Assembly (NCBI GenBank): GCA_022821725.1
Contig: JAJEDB010000150.1
Coordinates: 1-48,584, forward strand
Length of the DNA: 48,584 nucleotides
Reading direction: 5' to 3'
Origin: Candidatus Poribacteria bacterium
GTDB lineage: Bacteria; Poribacteria; WGA-4E; WGA-3G
The translations under genes and the position numbers were made by a program. Below the pieces are notes generated by a model that searched no databases, was not told the origin of the DNA, and saw only the letters and a list, made by a program, of their open reading frames with translations. Of the stretch, positions 8,322 through 17,156 are shown in pieces; positions within the stretch are counted from its first letter, which is position 1, and each line of letters starts with the position of its first letter.

Positions 8322-9269
8322 ATGCGTGCCTTATTGATTCTTTCGATTCTCCTTTTAACCGCGCAGCCCGCTGTCGCAATTCGGGAAGGCACGGCGACCG
8401 CTGCAATCTTTATTGACCGCTACACGCAATCCAGCGATTCTGGTAGACGTGCCCTCTGGCACGAAGCCGCCGCCGAATGTCTGGCGCGCATCTCTGTTCC
8501 GATGAACGAGATCGCGCACGCCTACTATACGCGGCACGGCCACGAGAAGTGGGTAGCACGCTCGGAAAAAGAGGCGCGTGAGATTCAGGAACTCCACCAA
8601 TATCACCTCACTCGCGCCGAAGCCGCGTGGCAGAAATTTATGGAAGCCGATTGTAATCCCGATGCCTCTGCCGTGATGAATGCCGAGCGCGAGAAAATCG
8701 TAAAATTCATCGCAACGTGGTTACCGCGCTACCCACATCGGTTTTACGAGTTTGGTATCTATCCGACCTTCTTCAGGAAACAGCGGGAGTTGGCAGAACA
8801 GAAAGGGAATTACGCCGAAGTCTTGCGACTGGAAGCCGATGCCGCGGAGATGTGCGCCGCACAGTATCAGCAAATTCCGATCGCTTACGGACTCAAGGAC
8901 TATGAAAAACACCGAGATGCCTATCGCCAATACGCGACCCACCTCCGAAACCTCGCACAGCAGCATCCGAACGCATTACCCCCCGAAGTAGACGCAGGTA
9001 AACAGATCCTGAATTCACTGGAAACGCAGCGGGTACCTTCTCAGGAAGAAGCGGACGTTATCATTCAATGCGCAAAATCGGATACGCGGGTCAAAATCGT
9101 TTTAGCGGGACAGCGCGCGGTTCACGCGTATCCCGTCTTTCAAGGGTTTGCGTGGGTAGTGTGTTTCTCGAATCACAGTCGCGGGACCCTTGCAACTGCG
9201 ATTGTTGATGCGAAGACGCTGAAAGTTTTGGATGTATGTATACCGAGTTCCGGTGGGAGCGATTTGTAA
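8322..9269 (+). CDS. Exported protein of unknown function, helical with PepSY-like C-terminus
   Basis: A 315-aa protein not recognised as a named family. A clear signal peptide (MRALLILSILLLTAQPAVA) precedes a long, charged, mostly helical region (residues about 40-230) rich in Ala/Glu/Tyr. The last about 60 residues (AWVVCFSNHSRGTLATAIVDAKTLKVLDV) resemble a PepSY-type beta segment; this is a shape resemblance only. ATG 8322 is preferred over the adjacent TTG at 8319. The gene follows the epimerase by 27 nt and ends before a terminator-like hairpin at 9297. A periplasmic or surface location is inferred from the signal peptide. Confidence 0.65.
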   Translation: MRALLILSILLLTAQPAVAIREGTATAAIFIDRYTQSSDSGRRALWHEAAAECLARISVPMNEIAHAYYTRHGHEKWVARSEKEAREIQELHQYHLTRAEAAWQKFMEADCNPDASAVMNAEREKIVKFIATWLPRYPHRFYEFGIYPTFFRKQRELAEQKGNYAEVLRLEADAAEMCAAQYQQIPIAYGLKDYEKHRDAYRQYATHLRNLAQQHPNALPPEVDAGKQILNSLETQRVPSQEEADVIIQCAKSDTRVKIVLAGQRAVHAYPVFQGFAWVVCFSNHSRGTLATAIVDAKTLKVLDVCIPSSGGSDL

Positions 9270-9296
9270 CCGCCTCAGGGGAAACCAAAAAAGATA

Positions 9297-9332
9297 ACGG
9301 GAGAGTTCCCTATACCCTCCCGTCATCCTTTT
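9297..9332 (+). terminator. Rho-independent terminator-like hairpin
   Basis: The stem acgggag (9297-9303) / ctcccgt (9317-9323) is followed by a short T-run (9329-9332). It sits between convergent genes (8322-9269 + and 9481-10392 -). The T-tract is weak. Confidence 0.5.
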
Positions 9333-9480
9333 AGCTTGATTAAATGGAGGAGATTAGCGTCGTCCTCAGGACGGGGTAGGTTTAACCTCTGTCCAAGAGG
9401 TACCTTAATTATACCCGTTTCTACGCCCAAAAGTCAAGTAAAGTTGCAATTTATATATTTGAAAGCAAAAACCCCGTGAT

Positions 9481-10392
9481 TTATGGGACATCCATGGCAC
9501 ATCGAAATCCGACAACGTTGAGACTGTTCCTCGGGTAATCGCTGATGCGTTCGGCAGTACGGATGGTATGCGCAGCACGGTACCATGTTCCGCCCCGTAG
9601 GACACGGCGTTCACCGGTGTCAGGTCCCTTCGGATTCCGGAGCGGACTTTCCGTCCCTTGCACGTCGCTGTAATAAGTCGGACTGTACCAATCCGCACAC
9701 CATTCCCAGACATTCCCCGCCATATCATACAAACCGTAACCGTTAGGCGGAAACGTTCCAACAGGTGCAGTAAAAAGGAATCCGTCATTTACATCGGCAC
9801 TCCGCCACTCAAATTCCGTTTGACTGTCAGCAAAGTTGGCACTTGTGTGATTCGGTTCGGCATTGCCCCAAGGGTAACGTGCGCCTTCCAAGCCGCCGCG
9901 CGCCGCTTTCTCCCATTCCGCTTCCGTCGGTAACCGCTTGTCCATCCATTCACAGTAGGCAGTCGCATCGAACCACGTCACGGTTGTAACGGGTTGATTT
10001 GGGTGATTGAAATCCGGGTCGTCCCACGGTTCGTAACCCTGTTTGAGAAGTTCGTAGACAGCCGTATAACCGATCCCTCGCGGGGCAGCGTACCCTGTTG
10101 CGGCAACAAACACCTGATATTCGGCGTTCGTTACTTCATGCTGATCCATGTAAAACGCATCGAGTTCCACCGTGTGCACCGGCACCTCATCGACATCTCC
10201 TGTCGTGCTTCCCATCTGAAAGGCACCCGCGGGAATCAGCACCATGCCTTCAGGTGGTTTGGAGGTTTCCTGCTCAGAGCAGGCATAACAGAAAAAAACA
10301 AGGACGCAATGGAGCAGAGACCCCATCGGAAATCTCTGTTGCGCCCCATCACGCCCTTTTCTTGAATGAGAAATTGTTTTCACGCCAGCCAT
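9481..10392 (-). CDS. SUMF1/FGE-sulfatase-domain lipoprotein lacking the FGE cysteine pair
   Basis: A 303-aa protein with a full SUMF1 (C-type lectin-like) domain from residue about 48: PEGMVLIPAGAFQMGS, VTNAEYQVF, RLPTEAEWEKAARGG, NVWEWCADWY, RVLRGGTW and a terminal VGFRCA. A hydrophobic segment ending at Cys38 (FFCYAC-SEQ) suggests a lipoprotein, although the -3 residue is not classical. Translation could begin at M1 or at the in-frame ATG at codon 23 (10326); neither has a strong SD. In true formylglycine-generating enzymes a Cys pair follows the GGS/GGT motif. Here that stretch reads GGTWYRAAHTIRT with no Cys, so it is probably not the sulfatase activator but a surface protein of the same fold. 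Confidence 0.82.
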   Translation of the reverse strand: MAGVKTISHSRKGRDGAQQRFPMGSLLHCVLVFFCYACSEQETSKPPEGMVLIPAGAFQMGSTTGDVDEVPVHTVELDAFYMDQHEVTNAEYQVFVAATGYAAPRGIGYTAVYELLKQGYEPWDDPDFNHPNQPVTTVTWFDATAYCEWMDKRLPTEAEWEKAARGGLEGARYPWGNAEPNHTSANFADSQTEFEWRSADVNDGFLFTAPVGTFPPNGYGLYDMAGNVWEWCADWYSPTYYSDVQGTESPLRNPKGPDTGERRVLRGGTWYRAAHTIRTAERISDYPRNSLNVVGFRCAMDVP

Positions 10393-10424
10393 ACAAGAAA
10401 CACGACATCGCCTGCGGTATCAGA

Positions 10425-11210
10425 CTACCGTTCCGCCTTTACTTTACCCCAGACAGTCGCCAATTTCCCGCGCACTTCAACATCAAGTGCGTCATCGATG
10501 TTGCCGCTCGCTTCTTTAACCTGATCTTCATCTAAAGCGACTGAAAACACTGCGATTTCATCGAGCAAACCGTTATACCAGTGTCCGCTTCCACCGCGAT
10601 GCCCGAGTCTCAAATCCTGCTCTCCACCCACCAATTTGAGTCCATGCGGTGCTTGATTTATCAGGTCGCCATCAATATAGATTTTAGCATCCTTGCCGTC
10701 ATAGGTACACACACAGTGTGTCCACTTCTCAGGTTCCGTCGTACCGGCACCAGAATTCATTACCTTATGGGCACCTTCACCCCCCGCAGAGAGTGTAAAG
10801 TAGAAGTAGCGACTCCCGCGGTTGACAAAGAGTCCATAGTTCTCCCAGGGCCCGCCTTGCATCCCGTTTGCCATGATACACAACCAACCATTACCAGGGG
10901 CATCGTTCCAATTGACCCAAGCGGCAATCGTGACCTCGTCCGCAATTGAGAGCGAATCAGCACTCTTGATTAAGACATGATTATCCCCGCCTTTGAATTC
11001 CATCGCGTTGCCATATTTCCCTTTGCCCTTCGCAAGGGATGCCTTCATAATTGTGCCATGGTTTCCGTGTTCTGAACCGTCCATAACTTTATTGCCTTGA
11101 ACGTCGTCAAAAGACATATAGAGGACAAGATCGTCAAGCGGCAATTCTGCCCGTGTTGCTATCGGTAAGAGACAACAAAGCACGAAAGATACAATCATTA
11201 TCCATTTCAT
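10425..11210 (-). CDS. Secreted LamG-domain protein
   Basis: A 261-aa protein with signal peptide MKWIMIVSFVLCCLLPIATRA and one LamG domain: LVLYMSFDD, DGSEHGNHGT, EVTIAAWVNW, KWTHCVCTYDGKDAKIYIDG and GLLDEIAVFSVALDEDQV. It has the same architecture as the first gene of the window but is diverged, so a carbohydrate- or surface-binding role is inferred. It ends in RGKLATVWGKVKAER, the shared C-terminal signature described in findings. A good promoter (TTGACA, 17 nt, TATATT) lies at 11272-11300 on the minus strand. Confidence 0.85.
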   Translation of the reverse strand: MKWIMIVSFVLCCLLPIATRAELPLDDLVLYMSFDDVQGNKVMDGSEHGNHGTIMKASLAKGKGKYGNAMEFKGGDNHVLIKSADSLSIADEVTIAAWVNWNDAPGNGWLCIMANGMQGGPWENYGLFVNRGSRYFYFTLSAGGEGAHKVMNSGAGTTEPEKWTHCVCTYDGKDAKIYIDGDLINQAPHGLKLVGGEQDLRLGHRGGSGHWYNGLLDEIAVFSVALDEDQVKEASGNIDDALDVEVRGKLATVWGKVKAER

Positions 11211-11271
11211 TTATCCGGCCTCCTTATGTTGGTTTCGGTTCTTATAACCTTACGCCGCTCCTTCATCGTAA

Positions 11272-11300
11272 AATATACCTTACTTTCTGACAGATGTCAA
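11272..11300 (-). promoter_or_regulatory. Promoter with palindromic -35 region
   Basis: On the minus strand, TTGACA (11295-11300), a 17-nt spacer and TATATT (11272-11277). The -35 begins TTGACATCTGTCA, a TGACA-n2-TGTCA palindrome also found at the YceI promoter. Confidence 0.55.
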
Positions 11301-11346
11301 ATTTATTCGGAGGGAACTTCTGTCGGGACAATGTTACGGGCTACGA

Positions 11347-12321
11347 TTACCTACCCCTATCAACGAGCCACAGATCGCCTTCACTGACGCTCGCGAGTCG
11401 CTTCAACATCACAGCACCCGGGAAATTCGGTGCCATTCCGATGCCCATCGCGAAGATGCGACCGTTGCCTGCGGCATGTTCACCCACGAGTGTGAGATCC
11501 GGTCCCGAAATCGTGGTCGGAATGCCGTCGCTAAAGAGAACAACGAGGGTCGGCGCGGTTTTAGCCGTCTCCGTCAACGCCGATAGCATATCGTGATCGG
11601 TCCCCTTTGTGTGGATTTGGGCATGGATGTCGGCGAGATAGTTTGACGCTGTGGCAACCGTTTGCTCTGTTACCGGAACAAATCCGTCTCGGTAGACGAT
11701 GAGTTCCGTGCTGAACGCCATGATGTTGAAACTGTCGTGGGGTTCAAGGAACGTCAGCGAATTCCGCATGAGATCTATAATCCGCTTGAGTTTCCGCAGT
11801 GGGAGGTTTTGCATACTCGTAGACAGATCGACACAGTAGACAATGCGCTGCGGTCCTTCCTGTGCCTCAATGAACCTCACCAACCGACTCTTGAAACGTG
11901 TTTTGGCTTTCTTCTCTTTCTTGAAAGGACGTTCGATCACCCTTTGGACGCGTGGCGTATTGTCAAACTCGACATTGGTTGCGGTGGGTCCCACAGGTTC
12001 ACCGACATCCTGCGTGTCGAAGGGTTGGAACGGCGCGGGTTCGGCTGCGGAGACAACGCCTCGAGTGCTGGCGGGTTGGTTGCTCGTGAGGATTTTCAGA
12101 CGGGGTTGGCTGACATCCCGCGTTCTTCTGTGCCTGACTTGCGTGCGTTTCGGAGGTGTCACGCGTCTGACCTTCGGCTTTTCCTCAATGACGAATAGGG
12201 CATTGATGGCATCCGCATTTCGCTGCGGATGGGTGCTAAACCAGAAAAAGAATCCGAGCACCCCAGCGCCGAGGTGCAATAGGACAGAGACAAGTAATGC
12301 TTTACTGGATTTCGATTTCAT
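11347..12321 (-). CDS. TonB-like membrane-anchored VWA-domain protein
   Basis: A 324-aa protein. One N-terminal membrane segment (residues about 9-29, ALLVSVLLHLGAGVLGFFFWF) with the SxxLH pattern of TonB-like proteins is followed by a basic, proline-rich linker (about 45-145). The linker leads to a von Willebrand factor A domain with a MIDAS-type metal site: D165-L-S-T-S, a Thr in KGTDHD and the FSDG Asp. The topology places the VWA domain in the periplasm, where it would bind a partner protein through a divalent metal. The start codon follows the 15-nt leader aaggtaaaattaaaa (minus strand, 12323-12337). It lies 19 nt after the Uma2 gene in a likely operon. Confidence 0.8.
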   Translation of the reverse strand: MKSKSSKALLVSVLLHLGAGVLGFFFWFSTHPQRNADAINALFVIEEKPKVRRVTPPKRTQVRHRRTRDVSQPRLKILTSNQPASTRGVVSAAEPAPFQPFDTQDVGEPVGPTATNVEFDNTPRVQRVIERPFKKEKKAKTRFKSRLVRFIEAQEGPQRIVYCVDLSTSMQNLPLRKLKRIIDLMRNSLTFLEPHDSFNIMAFSTELIVYRDGFVPVTEQTVATASNYLADIHAQIHTKGTDHDMLSALTETAKTAPTLVVLFSDGIPTTISGPDLTLVGEHAAGNGRIFAMGIGMAPNFPGAVMLKRLASVSEGDLWLVDRGR

Positions 12322-12340
12322 ATTTTAATTTTACCTTTTT

Positions 12341-12916
12341 TCAATCGCCCAAATCAACACTATTGTAGATGTCGCGTAACTGTAACTCACACGCAATTGA
12401 GGGAAGTGAGATGCTGTCTTCCAGTTTCCGAAATTCGGTACGCAGCCAATAAGCACCTTCGCGAAGATGGTGCTCGACGCAAACCTGATCCTGAGAGACA
12501 AGGACGTATTCCTGTAAAGACGCGAGTTGCTGATAATGCCAGAACTTTTCTCCTCGGTCGCGTGCCTCTGTTGACGGAGAAAGGACCTCTATGATGACAA
12601 TCGGATTGAGAAGTGTGTCTGATACGCTATCCTCTGCTTGGGGTTCACCACAAAAAACGACAATATCAGGGTAGAAATAAGACCCCGTCTTGCTGACCTT
12701 GACGCGCATATCACTCGCGGCAGCTTTGCATCTCCCGCCCCTTAATTGCGTCCGAAGTTCACCGAAGACATCTCCAGTGATGAAATTATGGTCAAAACTC
12801 GCTCCCGACATAGCGACGATCTCTCCTGCAAGGTATTCGTGTTTAGTGGTCGCCTTGCGTTCAAACGCGAGGTATTCTTCAGGCGTAAGATACGTCCTTG
12901 CTGCAATAGATGACAT
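12341..12916 (-). CDS. Uma2-family PD-(D/E)XK nuclease-like protein (DUF820)
   Basis: A protein of about 191 aa with the full Uma2/DUF820 pattern: LTPEEYLAFE, KHEYLAGEIVAMSG, a downstream His, SDMRV, YFYPDIVVFCG (putative catalytic Asp), PIVIIEVLSPST (Glu) and EARDRGEKFWHYQQLASLQEYVLV. The family is expanded in cyanobacteria, Planctomycetes and Poribacteria; the fold is restriction-nuclease-like but its physiological role is unsettled. The start is placed at 12916 because GGAGG lies 5 nt before that ATG; an upstream in-frame ATG (12928) contains the SD itself. The gene begins immediately after the stop of the giant propeller gene, suggesting translational coupling. Confidence 0.87.
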   Translation of the reverse strand: MSSIAARTYLTPEEYLAFERKATTKHEYLAGEIVAMSGASFDHNFITGDVFGELRTQLRGGRCKAAASDMRVKVSKTGSYFYPDIVVFCGEPQAEDSVSDTLLNPIVIIEVLSPSTEARDRGEKFWHYQQLASLQEYVLVSQDQVCVEHHLREGAYWLRTEFRKLEDSISLPSIACELQLRDIYNSVDLGD

Positions 12917-12929
12917 GAGTTCCTCCATG

Positions 12930-15900
12930 TTACCGCATCGACATCCGCACGGGGGTCTCTAATGTGCGACGGAGGACAACACCCCACTGCCCAACAACCC
13001 ATAACGATTTACCGTCTTTGGAACGGGTGATGACATAGAGGTTGTTGTCGATATCGGTGTGCTCCTGCTCCCACGTTTCACCGCCATCGATTGAACGGAT
13101 GATGATCCCTTCTTCGCCGACTGCGTAGACCTCCTTCTCAGAGAGCGCGATGATACCGTGAAGTGTTTTGTTAACACCCGTTGATTTGGGACTCCAATTA
13201 AAACCACCATCCGTCGTCTTGAGGACGATCCCTGCTTCACCAGCCGCCCAGCCTGTCCGCTTCGCAACGAATGAAACCGCATTGAGATCGTAATTAATCT
13301 TCGTTTCGTGCAGCCGCCAATACTCACCGCCGTTGATGGTGCGTTGGGTTACCCCGCTTTTCCCGACAGCCCATCCGAGGGGTGCGAATTTCATATCCAC
13401 ATCCATGAGTGTGTCGTTTGCAGTGGTGCGCTGCGTTGTCCACGTGGGACCGCCATCTTTGTTATGGATGATGTATCCGAGTCGCCCGACAGCCCACCCT
13501 TCAGAAAACTTGCCGAAATCCACATCGTTCAGCGAGAACGTCCCGGGTGAGTCGCCTTCCATGAAAGGCGGTTGCTCAGGCGTATCCCCTGCCGTCCAAG
13601 CCACGCCATCTGTCGTATAGAGGACGGTTCCGTCGCGTTGCATTGCCCATCCCCATTTTTCAGGTTCGAGACTCGCAAAGTGGACACCGATGAGACGCTG
13701 GCGCGTCCGACTTCGGAGTGTCTCCCATGTCTGTCCACCATCTTGGGTTTCCAATAGCACGCCGCCGTCCCCGGCTATCCAACCGTTTTTATCGTCGTAG
13801 AAGAGGACCTCTCGGAAGTCATTGCGCTGCTGTTCACCGAGTTGACGTTCCCATGTATCTCCACCGTCTGCGGTGTGGTAGATACTGCCGCCACTTCCGA
13901 CAGCCCAGGCGTGTTCTGCATCCAAGAAGTATACGCTGGCGATGCGGCGTTCACCGCGTCCGCGGCGTCCGCGCGGCTCTGGCGGCGGTGGGGGTGGTTG
14001 CTGCTGCCGCTGCACTGTGGGTGGCGTCGCCTGTTCAGCGTTAGGCGGAAGTTCACCTTCAGGTGCGAAACGTCCGGGACGTTGCCGCTGCGCCCGAAGT
14101 CGATTTTGGATTTCCTCCGGGGTCTCGTCGTATTGTAACGTCGGTCCCTCTGCGCCCTCTTCCTCCGCTTCTTCTGTTTCCTCCATCTCTGGCTCGGATT
14201 CTCCGAGTAAAAACGGGTTGAATTCTTCGTTGGATTCTTCCATAGCGAACATATTATCGTCTGCATCATCTCCTGTATCAACAGACACAAGTTTCCAATT
14301 GATCCCTTGGTCTTCGGTGATATACACGCCGCCACCACCGAGTCCCCAAGCGTTGGTATGTGAGTGGAAAGTGATGCTTCGCAGGTTTCCGCGTGTGCTT
14401 CGGGTCGTGGTCTGCAATCTCCATGTTTCACCACCGTCCTCAGTCAACAACGAATTGCCGTTGCCGAGAACCACCCACCCTCGATTTTCATCAGCAAAGT
14501 GGACAGCAACGCCCGCTTGATTTGTCTTCGTCTGAATTTTCCAGTAGTCGCCACCATCAACAGTATGGAGAATAAACCCGCCATCCCGACGTTGCGGTGT
14601 GACTGCCCACCCTACCTGACTGTTGATAAAGTGTATATCGGTGATATTTGCCAGTGTGGTTCCGGTCTTCTGGATTTTCCATGTTTTACCGCCATCCGCG
14701 GTATGCACGAATTGCCCGATCGTTGCGCCGAGCCAACCTTCATTGGCATTTAGGAAATGCATTGTGCTCACACGTGGTAGGTTCTGCTTGGTTGCCTGAA
14801 GAATCGGTCGCCACGTTTCACCCCCATTTTCGGTCTGAAGTAAAATACCAGCGCCAAGGATTCGTCCGTGTTTTTCATCAGAAAATTCGACCTGGCGCAG
14901 GTCTTCACTGACTCCACTATGTTGTGGGAGCCATGTCTTGCCACCGTCTGTGGTATGTGCGATTGCGCCCCCAGAACCGACTGCCCATCCGTTCTGTGCA
15001 TCCACAAAATACGTATCAGCAAAGTTCGTTCGCCACGTTGCTTGACGAATAATGTCCCAATGATAGGCAACGGGTTCAACAGGGATTTCCTCTTCAGCCG
15101 TGATAATTTCTGGTTCTTCCGCAACAGGTGGCAATTTTGCTGGCAATTCCGCCTCTTCAATAGAGTAACGCATCGCAATTCCACCCTTACCGACAGCCAC
15201 GACACCATCGGGTGAGAGTGCGAGTCCGTAGAGGTCGTTATCGGTGCCGCTCTCTTGCACTTCCCACTTTTTACCGCCGTTGACGGTAGTGAGCATCACA
15301 CCGTCATCACCCACGATTAATCCGTGTTGTGTACCCGCAAAATAGAGTTTATTTAGGTTCGCTTGCGTGCCGCTGCGTTGGAAGTTCCACCGCTCTCCGC
15401 CGTTTGTCGTATGTAGAATTTCGCCAAACTGTCCGACAATCCAACCCGTGTTTTCATCCGCGAAGTAAACGGCATAGAGTTCATTGAAGGTTCCAGTCGC
15501 CTGCTGGTTCCATGTCAGCCCGCCATCTTCCGTCGTGAGGCAGACCCCGGGCCAGCCGATAGCCCACCCTTTCTTTTCATCAAGAAAAAATACACCCTTT
15601 AGCATCAAGGAAAGAAAATCGCCCGTGGCGGTTTGCGAAAGCCACGTTGTGCCGCCATCAATTGTGTGTATGATACTCCCGAGGTCCCCGACAGCCCAAC
15701 CGACTTCAGGACTAATGAAGTGGACAGACCGGAGTGTAAAGGCAGAAGGCCCACGCTGGCGTTCCCAGTTCGTGCCGCCATCGCTTGTATGGACGATGAG
15801 TCCACGCTCACCGACAGCCCAGCCGTGTTTGTCCGTCGCGAAATAAATGTTCCAGATACCGTCCCAGATGTCCGTTTCAATTTCGTTCCAAGTTTGTCCG

Positions 15901-17069
15901 CCATCCTCACTCATCGCCATAGTCCCGCGCCTACCGACTGCGATGGCACGATTTGCATTCGTAAATTGGACGTTCTGTAGGTCATTCGCAGTCGTTCCAC
16001 TCGTCATCTCCCATGTCGCCCCGGCATCCGTGGTGTGCAAAATAGTGCCGTACCACCCAATCGCCCACGCCTCTGTAGGTGTCGTAAACTGGATGCCTGT
16101 CAAATTGTTTTCGGTGCCACTGTCCATCAATTGCCAGTTATCGCCACCGTCCTCGGTCCGCGTAATAAAGCCGACATCTGCTACGGCGATCCCGTAATTT
16201 TCATCTGTGAAATGGATACTGTTGATGGTGTCTCGGACGTGTCCATTAATGAGTGGAATCCGACTATCTTGGCGTTGCCAATTGACCCCAGCGTTCGCCG
16301 TGTGGAAGATAGAGCCGTCACTGCCGACAATCCAGCCCTCATTGTCGCTGACGAAGAAGACCTGTTTATTGTCATTGATCATTCGGTCGCGTTCACCTGC
16401 AAAGCGGTTACTCTGCTCTCGCCACGATTCGCCCCCGGTTTTGGTATGAAGAATTCTATCGTGAGTGCCGACGACCCATCCTGTTGAATCGTTAACGAAC
16501 CAGACCCCGTTGAGCATAAATTCGCTGACGTACTCGAACCGTTTCCACTCTTTTCCGCCATTTTTGCTGTAGAGGACATCCGAATCTTCTCCAACGATCC
16601 ACCCCTCTTTTGAGTTAGCGAAATACACATCAAGGAGCATCGCCGAGGTGCCGCTCCGTTGCAGCGTCCAGTGTTTACCGCCATCGTCGGTTACCGCGAC
16701 TAACCCTTCATCGCCAACCGCCCAGCCATTGTTTGCGTTCGTGAAGTAGACCGCCTTGAAGTCTAAGGAGGCATCGGGTATGCGATACCCAACGCCTGTT
16801 GTGTCAACTTCTTGTTGCTTCCACGTTTTTCCGCCATCTATTGTATGAATAATCAGTCCTTTTTCCCCGACAACCCATCCCTGTTTATGATTGACGAAGT
16901 ACAGATCCGTGAAATGTGTCTCCCAATCCGCCTTTCGGGTTGCCTCCATCTTTACACAACCGTTAAAAACGAACAAGATGCCAAGCAGCAGTGGTATGAC
17001 AAGACCATTAACAGCGAGTTTTAACTGATACCACACGCCAAAACGGGTTAGATTACGTGCCAAACTCAT
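12930..17069 (-). CDS. Giant lipoprotein with about 28 YCF48-like beta-propeller repeats
   Basis: A protein of about 1,379 aa built from repeats of the form GWAVGxxGxIxHTxDGGxTWxxQ, the YCF48/photosystem II assembly factor or sortilin-like propeller motif. I count about 14 repeats before an E/P-rich linker (DNA about 15050-15170). Six more precede a second long acidic and proline-rich linker (about 13960-14290, including six consecutive prolines), and eight follow it: about 28, equal to four seven-bladed propellers. The start of block 1 (WETHFTDLYFV) and of block 2 (WRTNFADTYFV) match, suggesting internal duplication. ATG 17069 is chosen because GGAGGG lies 4 nt upstream; a longer frame starts at 17114. 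A hydrophobic segment ending FVFNGC38 suggests a lipoprotein. A surface scaffold or adhesion role is inferred. Confidence 0.85.
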   Translation of the reverse strand: MSLARNLTRFGVWYQLKLAVNGLVIPLLLGILFVFNGCVKMEATRKADWETHFTDLYFVNHKQGWVVGEKGLIIHTIDGGKTWKQQEVDTTGVGYRIPDASLDFKAVYFTNANNGWAVGDEGLVAVTDDGGKHWTLQRSGTSAMLLDVYFANSKEGWIVGEDSDVLYSKNGGKEWKRFEYVSEFMLNGVWFVNDSTGWVVGTHDRILHTKTGGESWREQSNRFAGERDRMINDNKQVFFVSDNEGWIVGSDGSIFHTANAGVNWQRQDSRIPLINGHVRDTINSIHFTDENYGIAVADVGFITRTEDGGDNWQLMDSGTENNLTGIQFTTPTEAWAIGWYGTILHTTDAGATWEMTSGTTANDLQNVQFTNANRAIAVGRRGTMAMSEDGGQTWNEIETDIWDGIWNIYFATDKHGWAVGERGLIVHTSDGGTNWERQRGPSAFTLRSVHFISPEVGWAVGDLGSIIHTIDGGTTWLSQTATGDFLSLMLKGVFFLDEKKGWAIGWPGVCLTTEDGGLTWNQQATGTFNELYAVYFADENTGWIVGQFGEILHTTNGGERWNFQRSGTQANLNKLYFAGTQHGLIVGDDGVMLTTVNGGKKWEVQESGTDNDLYGLALSPDGVVAVGKGGIAMRYSIEEAELPAKLPPVAEEPEIITAEEEIPVEPVAYHWDIIRQATWRTNFADTYFVDAQNGWAVGSGGAIAHTTDGGKTWLPQHSGVSEDLRQVEFSDEKHGRILGAGILLQTENGGETWRPILQATKQNLPRVSTMHFLNANEGWLGATIGQFVHTADGGKTWKIQKTGTTLANITDIHFINSQVGWAVTPQRRDGGFILHTVDGGDYWKIQTKTNQAGVAVHFADENRGWVVLGNGNSLLTEDGGETWRLQTTTRSTRGNLRSITFHSHTNAWGLGGGGVYITEDQGINWKLVSVDTGDDADDNMFAMEESNEEFNPFLLGESEPEMEETEEAEEEGAEGPTLQYDETPEEIQNRLRAQRQRPGRFAPEGELPPNAEQATPPTVQRQQQPPPPPPEPRGRRGRGERRIASVYFLDAEHAWAVGSGGSIYHTADGGDTWERQLGEQQRNDFREVLFYDDKNGWIAGDGGVLLETQDGGQTWETLRSRTRQRLIGVHFASLEPEKWGWAMQRDGTVLYTTDGVAWTAGDTPEQPPFMEGDSPGTFSLNDVDFGKFSEGWAVGRLGYIIHNKDGGPTWTTQRTTANDTLMDVDMKFAPLGWAVGKSGVTQRTINGGEYWRLHETKINYDLNAVSFVAKRTGWAAGEAGIVLKTTDGGFNWSPKSTGVNKTLHGIIALSEKEVYAVGEEGIIIRSIDGGETWEQEHTDIDNNLYVITRSKDGKSLWVVGQWGVVLRRTLETPVRMSMR

Positions 17070-17156
17070 TTTTCCCTCCGATTGTTTGTGCTTTCCACAT
17101 TCAGACGAGCTCACATTAAGATTTAGACAGACGCCTCCAACCTTTTGTTCATCTTA

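Noticed and set aside
9481..10392. Sulfatase-activating FGE
   Set aside because: The Cys pair required for formylglycine formation is absent and the protein looks like an exported lipoprotein.
13942..14520. Plus-strand frames inside the giant propeller gene
   Set aside because: Low-complexity Ser/Arg/Ala-rich products complementary to the sense GWAVG repeats; no start signals.
12930..17069. CRISPR-like or tandem DNA repeats
   Set aside because: The periodicity is in the protein (YCF48 motif); at DNA level the repeats are diverged and uninterrupted coding.
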